Notes under the pieces: model-generated
What the model was told of the DNA's origin: nothing
Database searches by the model: none
What the model saw: the letters and a program-made list of their open reading frames with translations, nothing else
Position numbers and translations under genes: made by a program
DNA from: Rhabdaerophilum calidifontis
GTDB taxonomy: Bacteria; Pseudomonadota; Alphaproteobacteria; Rhizobiales; Beijerinckiaceae
Length of the DNA stretch: 64,000 nt
Assembly: GCF_008641065.1 (NCBI RefSeq)
Contig: NZ_VTRS01000006.1
Span: 62,001-126,000, forward strand
Direction: 5' to 3'
In this document: piece by piece, positions 1-8,997 of the stretch
How the letters are laid out: the number at the start of each line of letters is the position of its first letter
Position numbering within the stretch: the first letter of the stretch is position 1

Positions 1-917
1 ATCCGGCGGCCGTGGACGTGAATGTCCACCCTGCCAAGCTGGAGGTGCGCTTCCGTGACGGCGAGGCCGTGCGCGGGCTGATCGTCTCGGGCATCCGCGA
101 TGCGCTCGCCGCAGCCGGGCACCGTACCTCGAGTCTCGGCGGCACGGCGATGCTGCGCCGCTTCGAAAGCCATGGCCTGCGCCATCTCGCCCCGCCGCCG
201 GGAATGGCATCGCCCCCGGGCGGGCGGCCGCTGTCCTTCGTCTTTCCCGACGGGCTTCCGCCGGCGGCCGGCTCCCCCGGTCTCGCCGAGCCGCCGGTGC
301 GGCCCGCTGCCGTGCCGCAGCCGGGCGAGGGGGCGGAATTTCCGCTCGGCCATGCGGTGGCGCAGCTTCACGCGACCTATATCGTCGCCCAGACCGCGCG
401 CGGCATCGTGATCGTCGATCAGCACGCCGCGCATGAGCGGCTCGTCTACGAGCGGCTGAAGACGGCCCGCGCCGCCGGACCCGTGCCGCGCCAGCCCCTG
501 CTCATTCCGGTGATCGTCGATCTCGGCGAGGCTGGCGCGGCGCGGCTCGCCGGGGCGGCGGAAGACCTGGCCGGGGCTGGGCTGGTGATCGAGCCCTTCG
601 GCCCCGGCGCGATCGCGGTGCAGGAAGTGCCGGCGCCGCTCGCGGGGGCGGATATCCCGGCGCTGGTGCGCGATCTCGCCGACCAGATCGCGGAATGGGG
701 CAGCGCCGAGGCGCTCGCGGCGCGGATCGACCACGTGCTCAAGACCTTCGCCTGCCACCATTCCGTGCGCGCCGGGCGCCTGCTCCGGCGCGAGGAGATG
801 GACGCGCTGCTGCGCGAGATGGAGGCGACCCCCGGCTCCGGCCAGTGCAATCACGGCCGCCCGACCTATATCGAGATGGATCTCGGCGCGCTCGAGCGCC
901 TGTTCGGGCGAAGCTAG
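1..917 (+). CDS. mutL: DNA mismatch repair protein MutL, C-terminal part (cut by window edge)
   Basis: This is the last 300 or so residues of the mismatch-repair protein MutL; the N-terminal GHKL ATPase lies before the window, so the gene is partial here and the in-frame GTG at 12 is not a real start. The reading frame opens with the conserved [11 protein letters not shown] segment that closes the ATPase domain, passes through a proline/glycine-rich linker, and enters the C-terminal dimerisation/nuclease domain. That domain carries [12 protein letters not shown], which fits the DQHA(X)2E(X)4E metal-binding motif of nicking-type MutL found in bacteria without Mut[11 protein letters not shown] and CNHGRPTY near the end are the other C-terminal motifs. 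It overlaps the convergent rsmD by 4 bp. Confidence 0.95.
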   Translation, partial: PAAVDVNVHPAKLEVRFRDGEAVRGLIVSGIRDALAAAGHRTSSLGGTAMLRRFESHGLRHLAPPPGMASPPGGRPLSFVFPDGLPPAAGSPGLAEPPVRPAAVPQPGEGAEFPLGHAVAQLHATYIVAQTARGIVIVDQHAAHERLVYERLKTARAAGPVPRQPLLIPVIVDLGEAGAARLAGAAEDLAGAGLVIEPFGPGAIAVQEVPAPLAGADIPALVRDLADQIAEWGSAEALAARIDHVLKTFACHHSVRAGRLLRREEMDALLREMEATPGSGQCNHGRPTYIEMDLGALERLFGRS

Positions 918-1471
918 CCAGGCATCCGTGCGAAGAGCAGCTGCGTGTCGCCGGCCCTGCGCCGGTCGATCTCGGCCAGCGGGGCGGGAAGGGCGATGTC
1001 GGTGCCCGCCCGTTCCTCTAGAACCGCGATCGCGCCGGGCGCGAGCCAGCCGCCCTGAAGTGCCGCGCGCAAAGCCGCCTCGCCAAGCCCCCGGCCATAG
1101 GGCGGATCGCAAAAGACCAGCGTGAACGGGGTGAACGGCGCGACATCGCCGAGCCGTGTCGCGTCCCGCCGCAGGATGCGCGTGACGCCGCCGAGGCCGA
1201 GCGCCTCGACATTCTCGCGCTGGAGGCCGCGCGCTTCGGCGCCGATATCGACCATCACCGCGAAGCCGGCGCCGCGCGACAGCGCCTCGCAGGACAGTGC
1301 CCCCGTGCCGGCGAAGAGATCGAGCACGCGCGCCCCCGCGAGCGCCTCCTCGAACCCGTGTTCGAGGATGTTGAACAGGCTCTCGCGCATCCGGTCGGTC
1401 GTTGGGCGGATCGCCATCGAGGCGGGGGCCCTGAGCACCCGCCCGCCGAGCCGGCCGCCGACGATCCGCAT
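914..1471 (-). CDS. rsmD: 16S rRNA (guanine(966)-N(2))-methyltransferase RsmD
   Basis: The 185-residue protein matches the RsmD family in length and motifs. An SAM-binding glycine loop ([12 protein letters not shown], about residues 49-60) is followed by the DPPYG catalytic motif at 122-126 typical of N2-guanine/N6-adenine methyltransferases. The N-terminus [11 protein letters not shown] and the [15 protein letters not shown] segment (about 22-36) are RsmD hallmarks. The family methylates G966 of 16S rRNA in the small ribosomal subunit. It lies 3 bp downstream of rluB on the same strand, so both RNA-modification genes are probably co-transcribed, and it ends inside the last codons of mutL. 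Confidence 0.95.
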   Translation of the reverse strand: MRIVGGRLGGRVLRAPASMAIRPTTDRMRESLFNILEHGFEEALAGARVLDLFAGTGALSCEALSRGAGFAVMVDIGAEARGLQRENVEALGLGGVTRILRRDATRLGDVAPFTPFTLVFCDPPYGRGLGEAALRAALQGGWLAPGAIAVLEERAGTDIALPAPLAEIDRRRAGDTQLLFARMPG

Positions 1472-1474
1472 CGC

Positions 1475-3394
1475 TCAGCCTCCGCCGCGCCCGCGCGGGG
1501 GCTTGCCGTGCGGAGGCTTGCCGCCCGGCCGGCCGGCGGGCGCGCCGCCGCGCCCCCCGCCCCGCGAAGGCTTGCCGCGTGAAGGTTTGCCGCCGCCCGG
1601 TGCGCCATCCCGCCGTCCGCCGCCGGCATGCGCGCCGCGGGAATCGCGCCCCCGGAAATCCTTGCCTCCGGCTCCCGGGGCGCCGGCTCGCTTGCCCTGC
1701 GGCTTGCCGCCGCCGGCGCCGCGTTCCCCGGCTGCGCGGGGCGGGCGTTCGCGGAAAGGCCGCTCGCCGGCCTGATCGTCCCGGCGCTCGCGGAAGGGGC
1801 GCGCGCCGGCTTCATTCTCCCCGCGCGGCCGGAACGGGCGCGCATCGCCCTCCTCGTGCCGCGGCCGGAACGGGCGCGCGTCCTCGCGCTGCCCGCCGCC
1901 CTCGCGGCGCGGCGGCCGGGGCCGGAACATGTTCTCGCCGCCCTCCTCCTCCCGGCGCGGGCGGGGAGAACGATCACGGAAGGGCTTGCCTCCGCCGGCG
2001 CCGCGTTCCCCGGCAGCGCGGGGCGGGCGTTCGCGGAAAGGCCGCTCGCCGGCCTGATCGTCCCGGCGCTCGCGGAACGGGCGTGCGCCCTCGCGCCGCG
2101 CGTCGCCGCCCTCGCGGCCGTAGCGGGCCTTCCGCTCGGCCTGACGCTCGTCGCGGCTCGGCCGCGGTGCCGGCATGGGCGGCCGATCGAGCGTCACCAC
2201 GCGCTCCACCTTGACCACGCGTCCCTTGCGGTCGGCGACGCGTTCGCGCTCCACCTTGAGATCCTTCGCCTCGCCCTTGAGCGCGAGATCACGCTTCTCG
2301 CCGGGCTTGCGACGGTCGAAGCGCTTCGGGCGGGCCGAGCGCTGCATCGGCGTCTCGCCATCCTCCTCGGGGCCGTCGAACCAGGCGCCGGAATCCTCGA
2401 TGAGGCGCGGCCCGAGCTGGTCGCGCAGCACCCGCGTGCGCACCTCCTCGACCGCCCCGGGGCCGAGATCCTCGAGCTGGAACGGGCCGAACGAGACGCG
2501 GATCAGCCGCCCGACCTGGAGGCCGAGATGTTCGAGCACGCGCTTGATCTCGCGGTTCTTGCCCTCGCGGAGATCCATGGTCAGCCAGGCATTGTCGCCG
2601 ATCTCGCGGTCGAGCGTTGCGATGATCGGGCCGTAATGCACCTCGTCGATCGTCACGCCCTCGCGCAGGGTATCGAGCGCGGCCTGGTCGACATCGCCAT
2701 GGACGCGGACCCGGTAGCGCCGCAGCCAGCCGGTTTCCGGCAAGGCGAGGACGCGCGCGAGCCCGCCATCATTGGTGAGCAGCATCAACCCCTCGGTGTT
2801 GATGTCGAGCCGGCCGATCGAGACGACGCGCGGCAAATCCTCCGGCAGATTCTGGAAGATCGTCGGCCGGCCCTCGGGATCCGAGGCGGTTGTCACCAGC
2901 CCGCGCGGCTTGTTGTAGAGCCAGAGCCGCGTCCGCTCGCGCTGGGGGAGGGGGCGACCATCGACGAGGATCGTGTCGCGGCCTGTCACATCCAGCGCCG
3001 GCGAGAGGATGGCGCGGCCATTCACCGAGACGCGGCCGGCCGCCACCCATTCCTCGGCCTCGCGGCGCGAGCAGAGCCCGGCGCGTGCCATCACCCGCGC
3101 GATGCGCTCGCCGCCGGGGGCGATGCCGGCAGTGCCTTCCGCACGCGGCGGGCGGGGGCGCTCCTCACGCTCCCGCTGCTGCGCGAAATCCGCGCGCGGC
3201 GGGCGGGGGCGGAAGGCGCGCGGCTCCCGGTTGCCGCCTTCTCCCGCCTCGGCGCGTGGGCCTTGGGGGCGGAAGCCCCGCTTGGGGCGCGTCTCGCCCG
3301 CAGGGCCGGGCCGTGCCGGCCGGTCCTGCTCGGAACGGGAACGGGGGGCGCGGGGCTTGCCAGGGCGGCGTTTGTCATTATCGCTGTCGGTCAT
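1475..3394 (-). CDS. rluB: RluB/RsuA-type rRNA pseudouridine synthase with long basic extensions
   Basis: Residues about 97-143 form an S4 RNA-binding domain ([20 protein letters not shown]), and residues about 155-330 form the RsuA/RluB/RluE catalytic domain with the [10 protein letters not shown] motif whose Asp197 is the expected catalytic residue. RluB converts U2605 of 23S rRNA to pseudouridine; RluE or RsuA specificity cannot be excluded from sequence alone. The protein is 639 residues because of a 95-residue Arg/Pro/Gly N-terminal arm and a 300-residue low-complexity tail rich in RPFRER, RPPR and GGK blocks. The tail contains a near-perfect 95-bp duplication (1701-1795 and 1983-2077). 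Such basic tails are common in alphaproteobacterial RluB and presumably bind RNA. It is divergent from tadA. Confidence 0.92.
   Translation of the reverse strand: MTDSDNDKRRPGKPRAPRSRSEQDRPARPGPAGETRPKRGFRPQGPRAEAGEGGNREPRAFRPRPPRADFAQQREREERPRPPRAEGTAGIAPGGERIARVMARAGLCSRREAEEWVAAGRVSVNGRAILSPALDVTGRDTILVDGRPLPQRERTRLWLYNKPRGLVTTASDPEGRPTIFQNLPEDLPRVVSIGRLDINTEGLMLLTNDGGLARVLALPETGWLRRYRVRVHGDVDQAALDTLREGVTIDEVHYGPIIATLDREIGDNAWLTMDLREGKNREIKRVLEHLGLQVGRLIRVSFGPFQLEDLGPGAVEEVRTRVLRDQLGPRLIEDSGAWFDGPEEDGETPMQRSARPKRFDRRKPGEKRDLALKGEAKDLKVERERVADRKGRVVKVERVVTLDRPPMPAPRPSRDERQAERKARYGREGGDARREGARPFRERRDDQAGERPFRERPPRAAGERGAGGGKPFRDRSPRPRREEEGGENMFRPRPPRREGGGQREDARPFRPRHEEGDARPFRPRGENEAGARPFRERRDDQAGERPFRERPPRAAGERGAGGGKPQGKRAGAPGAGGKDFRGRDSRGAHAGGGRRDGAPGGGKPSRGKPSRGGGRGGAPAGRPGGKPPHGKPPRGRGGG
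1701..1795. repeat. 95-bp direct repeat in rluB tail, copy A
   Basis: This segment matches 1983-2077 with about two mismatches and no gap when aligned by eye. It encodes a repeated Arg/Pro/Gly block in the C-terminal tail of the pseudouridine synthase. The length is not a multiple of three, but both copies are read in the same frame because the copies start 282 bp (94 codons) apart. Confidence 0.85.
1983..2077. repeat. 95-bp direct repeat in rluB tail, copy B
   Basis: This is the partner of 1701-1795. The offset of 282 bp preserves reading frame, so expansion or contraction between the copies would change the tail by 94 residues without a frameshift. Confidence 0.85.
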
Positions 3395-3414
3395 CGGGCG
3401 CTTCTAACAGGAAG

Positions 3415-3448
3415 GGTCCGGCCTTGCGAGGGCCGGATCCGCATTTTT
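3415..3448 (+). promoter_or_regulatory. Terminator-like hairpin in the tadA leader
   Basis: GGTCCGGCC (3415-3423) pairs with GGCCGGATCC (3431-3440, one bulge) over a 7-nt loop, and is followed by GCATTTTT (3441-3448). In the + orientation this is the shape of an intrinsic terminator, yet it lies in the 73-bp gap between the divergent starts of rluB and tadA, only 20 bp before the tadA ATG. It may be an attenuator or a barrier to antisense read-through; no function is demonstrated. Confidence 0.45.
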
Positions 3449-3467
3449 GGTTGCGGGGACGGGCGGC

Positions 3468-3932
3468 ATGCACCCGGCGCAGGGCGCGGCAGAATCGGGC
3501 TTCGATATCGCCTTCGCGGAGGCGGAGGCCGCGCGCGCGCGCGGCGAGGTGCCGATCGGCGCCGCGATCCTGCTCGACGGCCGGGTGATCGGCCGCGCCG
3601 GCAACCGCACCCGTGAATGCAACGATCCCACCGCCCATGCCGAGATCCTTGCGATCCGCGCGGCCTGCGCCGCCATAGGCTCGGAGCGGATCGGCGGCGC
3701 CGATCTCTATGTCACGCTCGAACCCTGCCCGATGTGCGCCGGCGCGATTTCCTTCGCGCGCATCCGTCGGCTCTACTACGCCGCCGCCGACCCCAAGGGC
3801 GGCGGTGTCGAACATGGCCCGCGCGTCTTCGCGCATCCGACCTGCCACCACGCACCGGAGGTCTATTCCGGGTTCCGCGAGGCCGAGGCGGCGGCTTTGC
3901 TGCGTGATTTCTTCGCGGCGCGCCGGGTCTGA
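3468..3932 (+). CDS. tadA: tRNA(adenine34) deaminase TadA
   Basis: This 154-residue cytidine/deoxycytidylate-deaminase-fold protein carries the zinc site HAE at 57-59 (Glu59 as proton shuttle) and PCPMC at 86-90 (Cys87 and Cys90 as ligands). The spacing and the SFARIRRLYY segment after it are those of TadA, which deaminates A34 to inosine in tRNA-Arg(ACG). An upstream TTG at 3447 is in frame, but the ATG at 3468 is preferred because known TadA proteins begin shortly before the FDIAFAEA helix. The upstream leader holds a terminator-like hairpin. Confidence 0.95.
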   Translation: MHPAQGAAESGFDIAFAEAEAARARGEVPIGAAILLDGRVIGRAGNRTRECNDPTAHAEILAIRAACAAIGSERIGGADLYVTLEPCPMCAGAISFARIRRLYYAAADPKGGGVEHGPRVFAHPTCHHAPEVYSGFREAEAAALLRDFFAARRV

Positions 3933-3957
3933 TCGGCCGTTCCGCGCCGGGACCCGC

Positions 3958-4833
3958 TCACGCTCCTGATGGGCCCGGCATCGCGCCGACCGGCAGCGTG
4001 AGCGCCGATTCGACCGCTCCGGCGAGGCTCTCCGAGGCGGCGAGGATTTTCCGGGCCGAGAAGAAATCGAGTGCGTTGTAGCCCTCGACCGGTGCCTTGA
4101 GCCGCCGCACCGGGCGCAGCCCCTCCTCGACATGCGCATCGGCCAGCGCGGCCTGCATCAGGTCGAAGACGCGGAACCCGGTCTCCACCGGGCCGGGGAT
4201 CTTCTCGCCCTCGTCGCGCGCGGCGGCGCGTGAGACGTCGATCGCGAGGATCATGTCGACATCCGCCGTGATCGCCCGCACCGGCAGCGGATCGACCGCG
4301 CCGCCATCAATCAGCACGCGGTTGCCGATCACGGCCGGCCGCACCAGGCCGGGAATCGCCATCGAGGCGGCGATCGCCGGCTGGAGCGGGCCCTCGGTGA
4401 ACACCACCCGTTCGAGGCGGTGGATATCGGCCGCCACCACCGCGAGCGGGATCGCGAGATCCTCGAAGCGCGGCGGCAGCGGCCGGGGCAGGAAGCGCTG
4501 GAGGATGCCCTCGCCGTCGATCAGCACCGGATTGCCGAGCCCGCGCCGCCAGAGATCGGCGAATTTCCCGACGCGGGCCTGGAACAGCCGCGCCATCACA
4601 TCGGCGCGGTCGCGGAAATCCGCAAGCATATGGGCGCGCAGCTGCGCGCCGCTCGCCCCGGCGGCATAGGCCGCGCCGAGGATCGCGCCGATCGAGGTTC
4701 CCGCGATCTGGACCGGGCGCGCCCCGAGCCGGTCGAGGGTTTCGAGCACCACGACATGCGCGATGCCGCGCGCGCCGCCGGAGCCCAGCACGAGCCCGAA
4801 TCGCGGCCAGTTGCGCTGGCGCCGCGCGCTCAT
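3958..4833 (-). CDS. Patatin-like phospholipase (RssA/NTE family)
   Basis: The 291-residue protein has the full patatin signature: oxyanion loop GSGGARGIAH at 17-26, nucleophile GTSIG at 45-49 (Ser47) and the DGG motif at 176-178 (Asp176), giving a Ser-Asp dyad. It is expected to hydrolyse an acyl-ester lipid, but the substrate cannot be predicted. There is no signal peptide, so a cytoplasmic or membrane-associated site is likely. Its ATG overlaps the stop of the upstream hydrolase gene by 4 bp (ATGA), suggesting translational coupling with that gene. Confidence 0.9.
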   Translation of the reverse strand: MSARRQRNWPRFGLVLGSGGARGIAHVVVLETLDRLGARPVQIAGTSIGAILGAAYAAGASGAQLRAHMLADFRDRADVMARLFQARVGKFADLWRRGLGNPVLIDGEGILQRFLPRPLPPRFEDLAIPLAVVAADIHRLERVVFTEGPLQPAIAASMAIPGLVRPAVIGNRVLIDGGAVDPLPVRAITADVDMILAIDVSRAAARDEGEKIPGPVETGFRVFDLMQAALADAHVEEGLRPVRRLKAPVEGYNALDFFSARKILAASESLAGAVESALTLPVGAMPGPSGA

Positions 4834-5729
4834 CCGAGGAAGCCGTCAAGGGCGGCAAGCGTGTCCGCGGGGTTTTCCTCGGCCAGGAAATGCCCGCCGG
4901 CGATCGCATGCCCCGTCGCCTGCGGCGCAAAGGCGCGCCAATCGTTAAGGGGTGAAGCGCCCTCGGCAGGAATGCCCTTGTCGCCCCAGAGCACCAGGGT
5001 CGGGCAGCCGATGACGCGGCCGGCGGCGCGGTCGGCCGCGTCGGCCTCGGGGTCGCGGCTCTGTCCGGCGCGGTAATCGGCGCAGGTCGCGGCGATGCGG
5101 TCGGGATTGTTGAAGAACGCGCGATAATGCGCGAGTGCCCGCCGGTCGAAGGCCGAGAGATCCTTCTGCCGCGTCCAGCTCGCCAGCGTATGTTCGAGCC
5201 AGTCGATCGGCGCCCGGCCGATCAGGCTCTCCGGCATCGGCGCCGGCTGGGCGAGAAACGTCCAGTGATAGACCTGCATCGCGCGGGTTGCGTCCATCCG
5301 CTCCCACATCGCGAGCGTGGGAATGATGTCGAGGAGCGCGAGCCGCGTCACCCGGCCGGGATGGTCGAGCGCGAGGCGGTATCCGACCCGCGCGCCGCGA
5401 TCATGGCCGATGAGCGCGAAACGGGCATGGCCGAGCGCCTCAGCGACGCGGATCACGTCCGTCGCCATTGCGCGCTTCGAATAGGTCTCGTGGCGCGGAT
5501 CATCGGCCGGCGCGCTCGACCAGCCATAGCCGCGCAGATCGAGCGCGATGACGCGGAAGCGCCGTGCGAGTTCCGGCGCGATCCGGTGCCACATCACATG
5601 CGTCTGGGGGAAGCCGTGCAGCAGGACCAGCGGCGTGCCCGCGCCGCCGATCCGGGCGAAGACATGCCCGGCCTCGGTTGGAATATGGCGGCTCTCGAAA
5701 CCGGGAAAGAGATCGGCGAGATCAGACAT
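4830..5729 (-). CDS. Alpha/beta hydrolase, probable fluoroacetate/haloacetate dehalogenase
   Basis: The 299-residue alpha/beta hydrolase carries all the residues that define the structurally studied fluoroacetate dehalogenase of Rhodopseudomonas palustris (RPA1163), at the same numbering as I recall it: nucleophile Asp110 in GHDRGAR, Arg111 and Arg114 that bind the carboxylate, Asp134, the halide pocket His155-Trp156-Tyr219, Trp185, and the catalytic His280. The N-terminus (DLADLFPGF) and LHGFPQTHVMWHR are also shared. The reaction would be hydrolysis of a halo- or fluoroacetate to glycolate and halide. It is followed by, and overlaps, a patatin-like lipase and sits 12 bp from the purD stop. 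Another short 2-haloacid or an unhalogenated ester substrate remains possible. Confidence 0.82.
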   Translation of the reverse strand: MSDLADLFPGFESRHIPTEAGHVFARIGGAGTPLVLLHGFPQTHVMWHRIAPELARRFRVIALDLRGYGWSSAPADDPRHETYSKRAMATDVIRVAEALGHARFALIGHDRGARVGYRLALDHPGRVTRLALLDIIPTLAMWERMDATRAMQVYHWTFLAQPAPMPESLIGRAPIDWLEHTLASWTRQKDLSAFDRRALAHYRAFFNNPDRIAATCADYRAGQSRDPEADAADRAAGRVIGCPTLVLWGDKGIPAEGASPLNDWRAFAPQATGHAIAGGHFLAEENPADTLAALDGFLG

Positions 5730-5741
5730 CGTGACGGTCCT

Positions 5742-7004
5742 TCAGCGCGCAATAAGCCCGCGCGCCGCGATGTCGCGGCGGCAGAAGCCTTCCGGCCAAT
5801 CGATGGCGTCGACCGCCGCATAGGCGCGGCTGACCGCCTCGGCGAGATCGGCGCCCACCGCCGAGACATTGAGCACCCGCCCGCCGGCGGCAAGCAGGCG
5901 CCCACCCTCGCGCCGCGTGCCGGCATGGAAGATCGTCACGCCGGGCATGGCCGATGCCGTCTCGACGCCGCGGATTTCGCTGCCCTTCGCGTATTCGCCG
6001 GGATAGCCTTGCGATGCCAGCACGATCGTCACGGCGGCGTCCGGCCGCAGCGTCACGCGATGCCCGGCGAGGCTGCCCCGCGCGGTCGCCTCCAGCAGGT
6101 CGAGCAGGTCGCTCTCCAGCCGCAGCATCAGCACCTGGCATTCCGGATCCCCGAACCGGCAATTGTATTCGATCAGCTTCGGCCCCTCCGCGGTGATCAT
6201 CAGCCCGGCGAAGATCACGCCGCGATAGGGCGTGCCGCGCCGCACCATCTCGCGCATGGTGGGAATGACGATCTCGTCGAGCGCGCGTCGCTCCATCGCG
6301 GGCGTCATCACCGGGGCGGGGGAATAAGCACCCATGCCGCCGGTATTCGGCCCCCTGTCGCCGTCGAAGGCGCGCTTGTGGTCCTGCGCCGAGCCGAAGG
6401 GCAGCACGGTTTCGCCGTCGACGAGGCAGAAGAGACTTGCTTCCTCGCCGACCAGCATCTCCTCGATCACGATGCGGGCATCGGCTTCGTTGGCATGAAG
6501 CGCGCGGATCGCCGCCTCGGCCTCGGCGAGCGTTGAGGCGACCGTCACGCCCTTGCCGGCCATCAGCCCGTCATATTTCACGACGATCGGCGCGCCTTTG
6601 TCCCGGACATGGGCGAGCGCCGCCGCCGCGTCGGTGAAGGTCGCATGCGCGGCCGTGGGCACGCCGGCGGCCTGCGCGATCGTCTTGGTGAAATCCTTCG
6701 ACCCCTCAAGCGCGGCGGCCGCCTTCGACGGGCCGAACACCGCGATTCCCGCCGCGGCCAGCGGATCGGCGAGGCCCGCCACCAGCGGCGCCTCCGGGCC
6801 GACGACGACGAGATCGACCGCATGGTCGCGGCAGAAGCCGATCACATCCTCCGCCGTGCCGATATTGAGCGCGACCTCGCGCCCCAGCGCGGCGAGGCCG
6901 GGATTGCCGCGCGGCACGAACAGCGTGCCGAGCCGCGGGCTGCGGGTGATGGCATGGGCGAGGGCATGTTCGCGCCCGCCATTGCCGATGAGAAGGACAT
7001 TCAT
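5742..7004 (-). CDS. purD: Phosphoribosylamine--glycine ligase
   Basis: This ATP-grasp enzyme catalyses the second step of purine synthesis, phosphoribosylamine plus glycine to GAR. The 420-residue product starts MNVLLIGNGGREHALA, the standard PurD N-terminus, and contains the ATP-grasp central region with NTGGMGAYSPAP and the YNCRFGDPECQ segment that binds metal. The frame is open upstream for another 49 codons, but the ATG at 7004 fits family length and is preceded by GGGAG. It is divergent from xseA across 79 bp, which must hold both promoters. Confidence 0.97.
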   Translation of the reverse strand: MNVLLIGNGGREHALAHAITRSPRLGTLFVPRGNPGLAALGREVALNIGTAEDVIGFCRDHAVDLVVVGPEAPLVAGLADPLAAAGIAVFGPSKAAAALEGSKDFTKTIAQAAGVPTAAHATFTDAAAALAHVRDKGAPIVVKYDGLMAGKGVTVASTLAEAEAAIRALHANEADARIVIEEMLVGEEASLFCLVDGETVLPFGSAQDHKRAFDGDRGPNTGGMGAYSPAPVMTPAMERRALDEIVIPTMREMVRRGTPYRGVIFAGLMITAEGPKLIEYNCRFGDPECQVLMLRLESDLLDLLEATARGSLAGHRVTLRPDAAVTIVLASQGYPGEYAKGSEIRGVETASAMPGVTIFHAGTRREGGRLLAAGGRVLNVSAVGADLAEAVSRAYAAVDAIDWPEGFCRRDIAARGLIAR

Positions 7005-7083
7005 GAATCGCTCCCGCGCGCCGCTGTCGAAAACCGGTTCGCGCTGTAGCATCGCGCGGCCGTGATCTCTACACTCCGGCGCG

Positions 7084-8664
7084 ATGCCCGATCCGGTTTC
7101 CAACGCGCCCGAACTCTCGGTTTCCGAATTGTCCGGCGCCCTCAAGCGCACGCTGGAGGACGCATTTGGCCATGTCCGGCTGCGCGGCGAGATTTCCGGC
7201 TATCGCGGCCCGCATTCCTCGGGGCATTGCTATTTCTCGATCAAGGACCAGAACGCCAAGATCGATGCGGTGATCTGGAAGGGCGTTTTCTCGCGCCTGC
7301 GCTTCCGCCCCGAAGAGGGGCTGGAGGTGGTCGCCACCGGGCGGATCACCACCTTCCCCGGCAAATCGACCTACCAGATCGTGGTGGAGGCGCTGGAGCC
7401 GGCCGGTATCGGCGCGCTGATGGCGCTCCTTGAGGAGCGGCGCCGGAAATTGCAGGAGGAGGGGCTTTTCGATGCCGCGCGCAAGCGCAGGCCGCCCTTT
7501 CTGCCCGGCGTGATCGGCATCGTCACCTCGCCGACCGGCGCGGTGATCCGCGACATGATCCACCGCCTGTCGGACCGGTTTCCCCGCCAGGTGCTGGTCT
7601 GGCCCGTCCGGGTCCAGGGCGAGGGCAGTGCGGCGGAGATCGCCGCCGGTATCCGCGGCCTCAACGCCATCGCCGCGGAGGACCCCGACCTGCCGCGCCC
7701 CGATGTCATCATCGTTGCGCGCGGCGGTGGCTCGCTCGAGGATCTCTGGAGCTTCAACGAGGAGATCGTCGTGCGTGCCGCGGCGGAAAGCGCGATCCCG
7801 CTCGTCTCGGCGATCGGCCACGAGACGGACTGGACCCTGCTCGATCTCGTCGCCGATATTCGCGCCCCGACGCCCAGTGCCGCCGCCGAGATGGTGGTGC
7901 CGGTGCGCGCCGAGCTGATCGCGCGGGTCCGCGATCGGGATGGCCGGCTCGCGCGGGGCATGGCCCGGCTTCAGGAGCGGTGGCGGCGCGATCTCCAGAA
8001 CCTCGCCCGCGCCCTGCCGCCGCCCGAGCGGGCGCTGGAGGCGCCGCGCCAGCGGCTCGACCGTGCCGGCCTGCGCGCGGCGGGGCTGATCCGCGCCGGG
8101 CTCGACCGGAGGGGCCTCGCCCTGGCCGGGCTGGCCCGCCGCCTCGGCGCCCAGACGCCGGAAGCGCGGCTCGCCCGCGCGGCGGAGCGGCTCGACGGGC
8201 TCGGACGCCGCCTGCCGGTGCTGCCCGCCCGGCTGATGGAGCGGCGGCGCGAGCGCCTCGCCGCGCTTGCCGAGCGCCTCGGACGCGCCCTGGCCCAGCG
8301 CCTCGCGCTCGAGCGCCGCGATTCCGAGCGTCGGATCGCCGGGCTGGCCGCGCTCTCGTCCCGCCTCGAGGGCGCCCTTGGTGCGCGCCTCGCGCGGCTC
8401 TCGGATCGGGTCGCCGCGCGCGGCCAATTGCTGGAATCGCTCGGCTATCGCCGGGTGCTGGCGCGCGGCTACGCGGTGGTGCGCGACGAGCGCGAGGCGA
8501 TCCTCGCCTCCGCCGGCGCTGCGCGCCCCGGCGCCGCGATGACGATCGAATTCGCGGATGGCAGGCTCGGCGCCGTCGCCGCGGGGGAGGCGCCGCCGCG
8601 CCCGTCCGCGGCGCGCCCCGCCCGGCCGCGCGGCGGGGAGGGCGGCCAGGGCTCGCTGTTCTGA
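7084..8664 (+). CDS. xseA: Exodeoxyribonuclease VII large subunit
   Basis: The 526-residue protein has an N-terminal OB fold (about residues 8-110, with ELSGALKRTLEDAFG and the GHCYFSIKD segment) followed by the XseA catalytic domain, which includes GVIGIVTSPTGAVIRDM and DVIIVARGGGSLEDLW, and a long Arg/Ala/Leu-rich helical region before the C-terminal segment GYRRVLARGYAVV. With the small subunit XseB it degrades single-stranded DNA to oligonucleotides. xseB is not in this window. The last 30 residues are a Pro/Arg/Gly tail. Confidence 0.96.
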   Translation: MPDPVSNAPELSVSELSGALKRTLEDAFGHVRLRGEISGYRGPHSSGHCYFSIKDQNAKIDAVIWKGVFSRLRFRPEEGLEVVATGRITTFPGKSTYQIVVEALEPAGIGALMALLEERRRKLQEEGLFDAARKRRPPFLPGVIGIVTSPTGAVIRDMIHRLSDRFPRQVLVWPVRVQGEGSAAEIAAGIRGLNAIAAEDPDLPRPDVIIVARGGGSLEDLWSFNEEIVVRAAAESAIPLVSAIGHETDWTLLDLVADIRAPTPSAAAEMVVPVRAELIARVRDRDGRLARGMARLQERWRRDLQNLARALPPPERALEAPRQRLDRAGLRAAGLIRAGLDRRGLALAGLARRLGAQTPEARLARAAERLDGLGRRLPVLPARLMERRRERLAALAERLGRALAQRLALERRDSERRIAGLAALSSRLEGALGARLARLSDRVAARGQLLESLGYRRVLARGYAVVRDEREAILASAGAARPGAAMTIEFADGRLGAVAAGEAPPRPSAARPARPRGGEGGQGSLF

Positions 8665-8766
8665 GCGCATCGGTCGGGGCTTTGCCGGCGAGGGGCTCGG
8701 CGCCGGCCGGCTTGCATGCGACGGCGCCTCCGCCTAGATCGACGCTGGACGGAAAGGAAACGGCAG

Positions 8767-8997
8767 ATGCGCGGCAATCCCGGCCCCGCCGGCCCGGGCC
8801 TCGGCACCGAGGCCGTGCTGGAATACAGCGACAGCGATTACCGGATCGTGCGGCCGGGCAGCTTCGTGCGCTGCGCGGTCACCGGTGCCGTGATCCCGAT
8901 CGAGGAACTCCGCTACTGGAGCGCCGAGCGGCAGGAGGCCTATGCCGGGCCGGAAGCCGTGCTGATGCGGCTGCGCGCCGAATCGACCGCGCGATAG
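8767..8997 (+). CDS. DUF2093 family protein
   Basis: This 76-residue protein has the compact DUF2093 pattern: a YSDSDYRIVRPGSFVRCAVTG core followed by IPIEELRYWSAERQEAYAGPE. The family is small, conserved in alphaproteobacteria and of unknown function; the single Cys in RCAVTG is conserved. The ATG at 8767 is chosen because the domain starts about 20 residues later and upstream sequence is Arg-rich out-of-family. Its last 58 bp overlap the 3' end of the convergent lpxK. Confidence 0.85.
   Translation: MRGNPGPAGPGLGTEAVLEYSDSDYRIVRPGSFVRCAVTGAVIPIEELRYWSAERQEAYAGPEAVLMRLRAESTAR

Noticed and set aside
1628-3616. A 662-codon plus-strand frame opposite rluB
   Set aside because: Shadow of the Arg/Pro/Gly-rich tail; the minus strand has S4 and pseudouridine synthase motifs.
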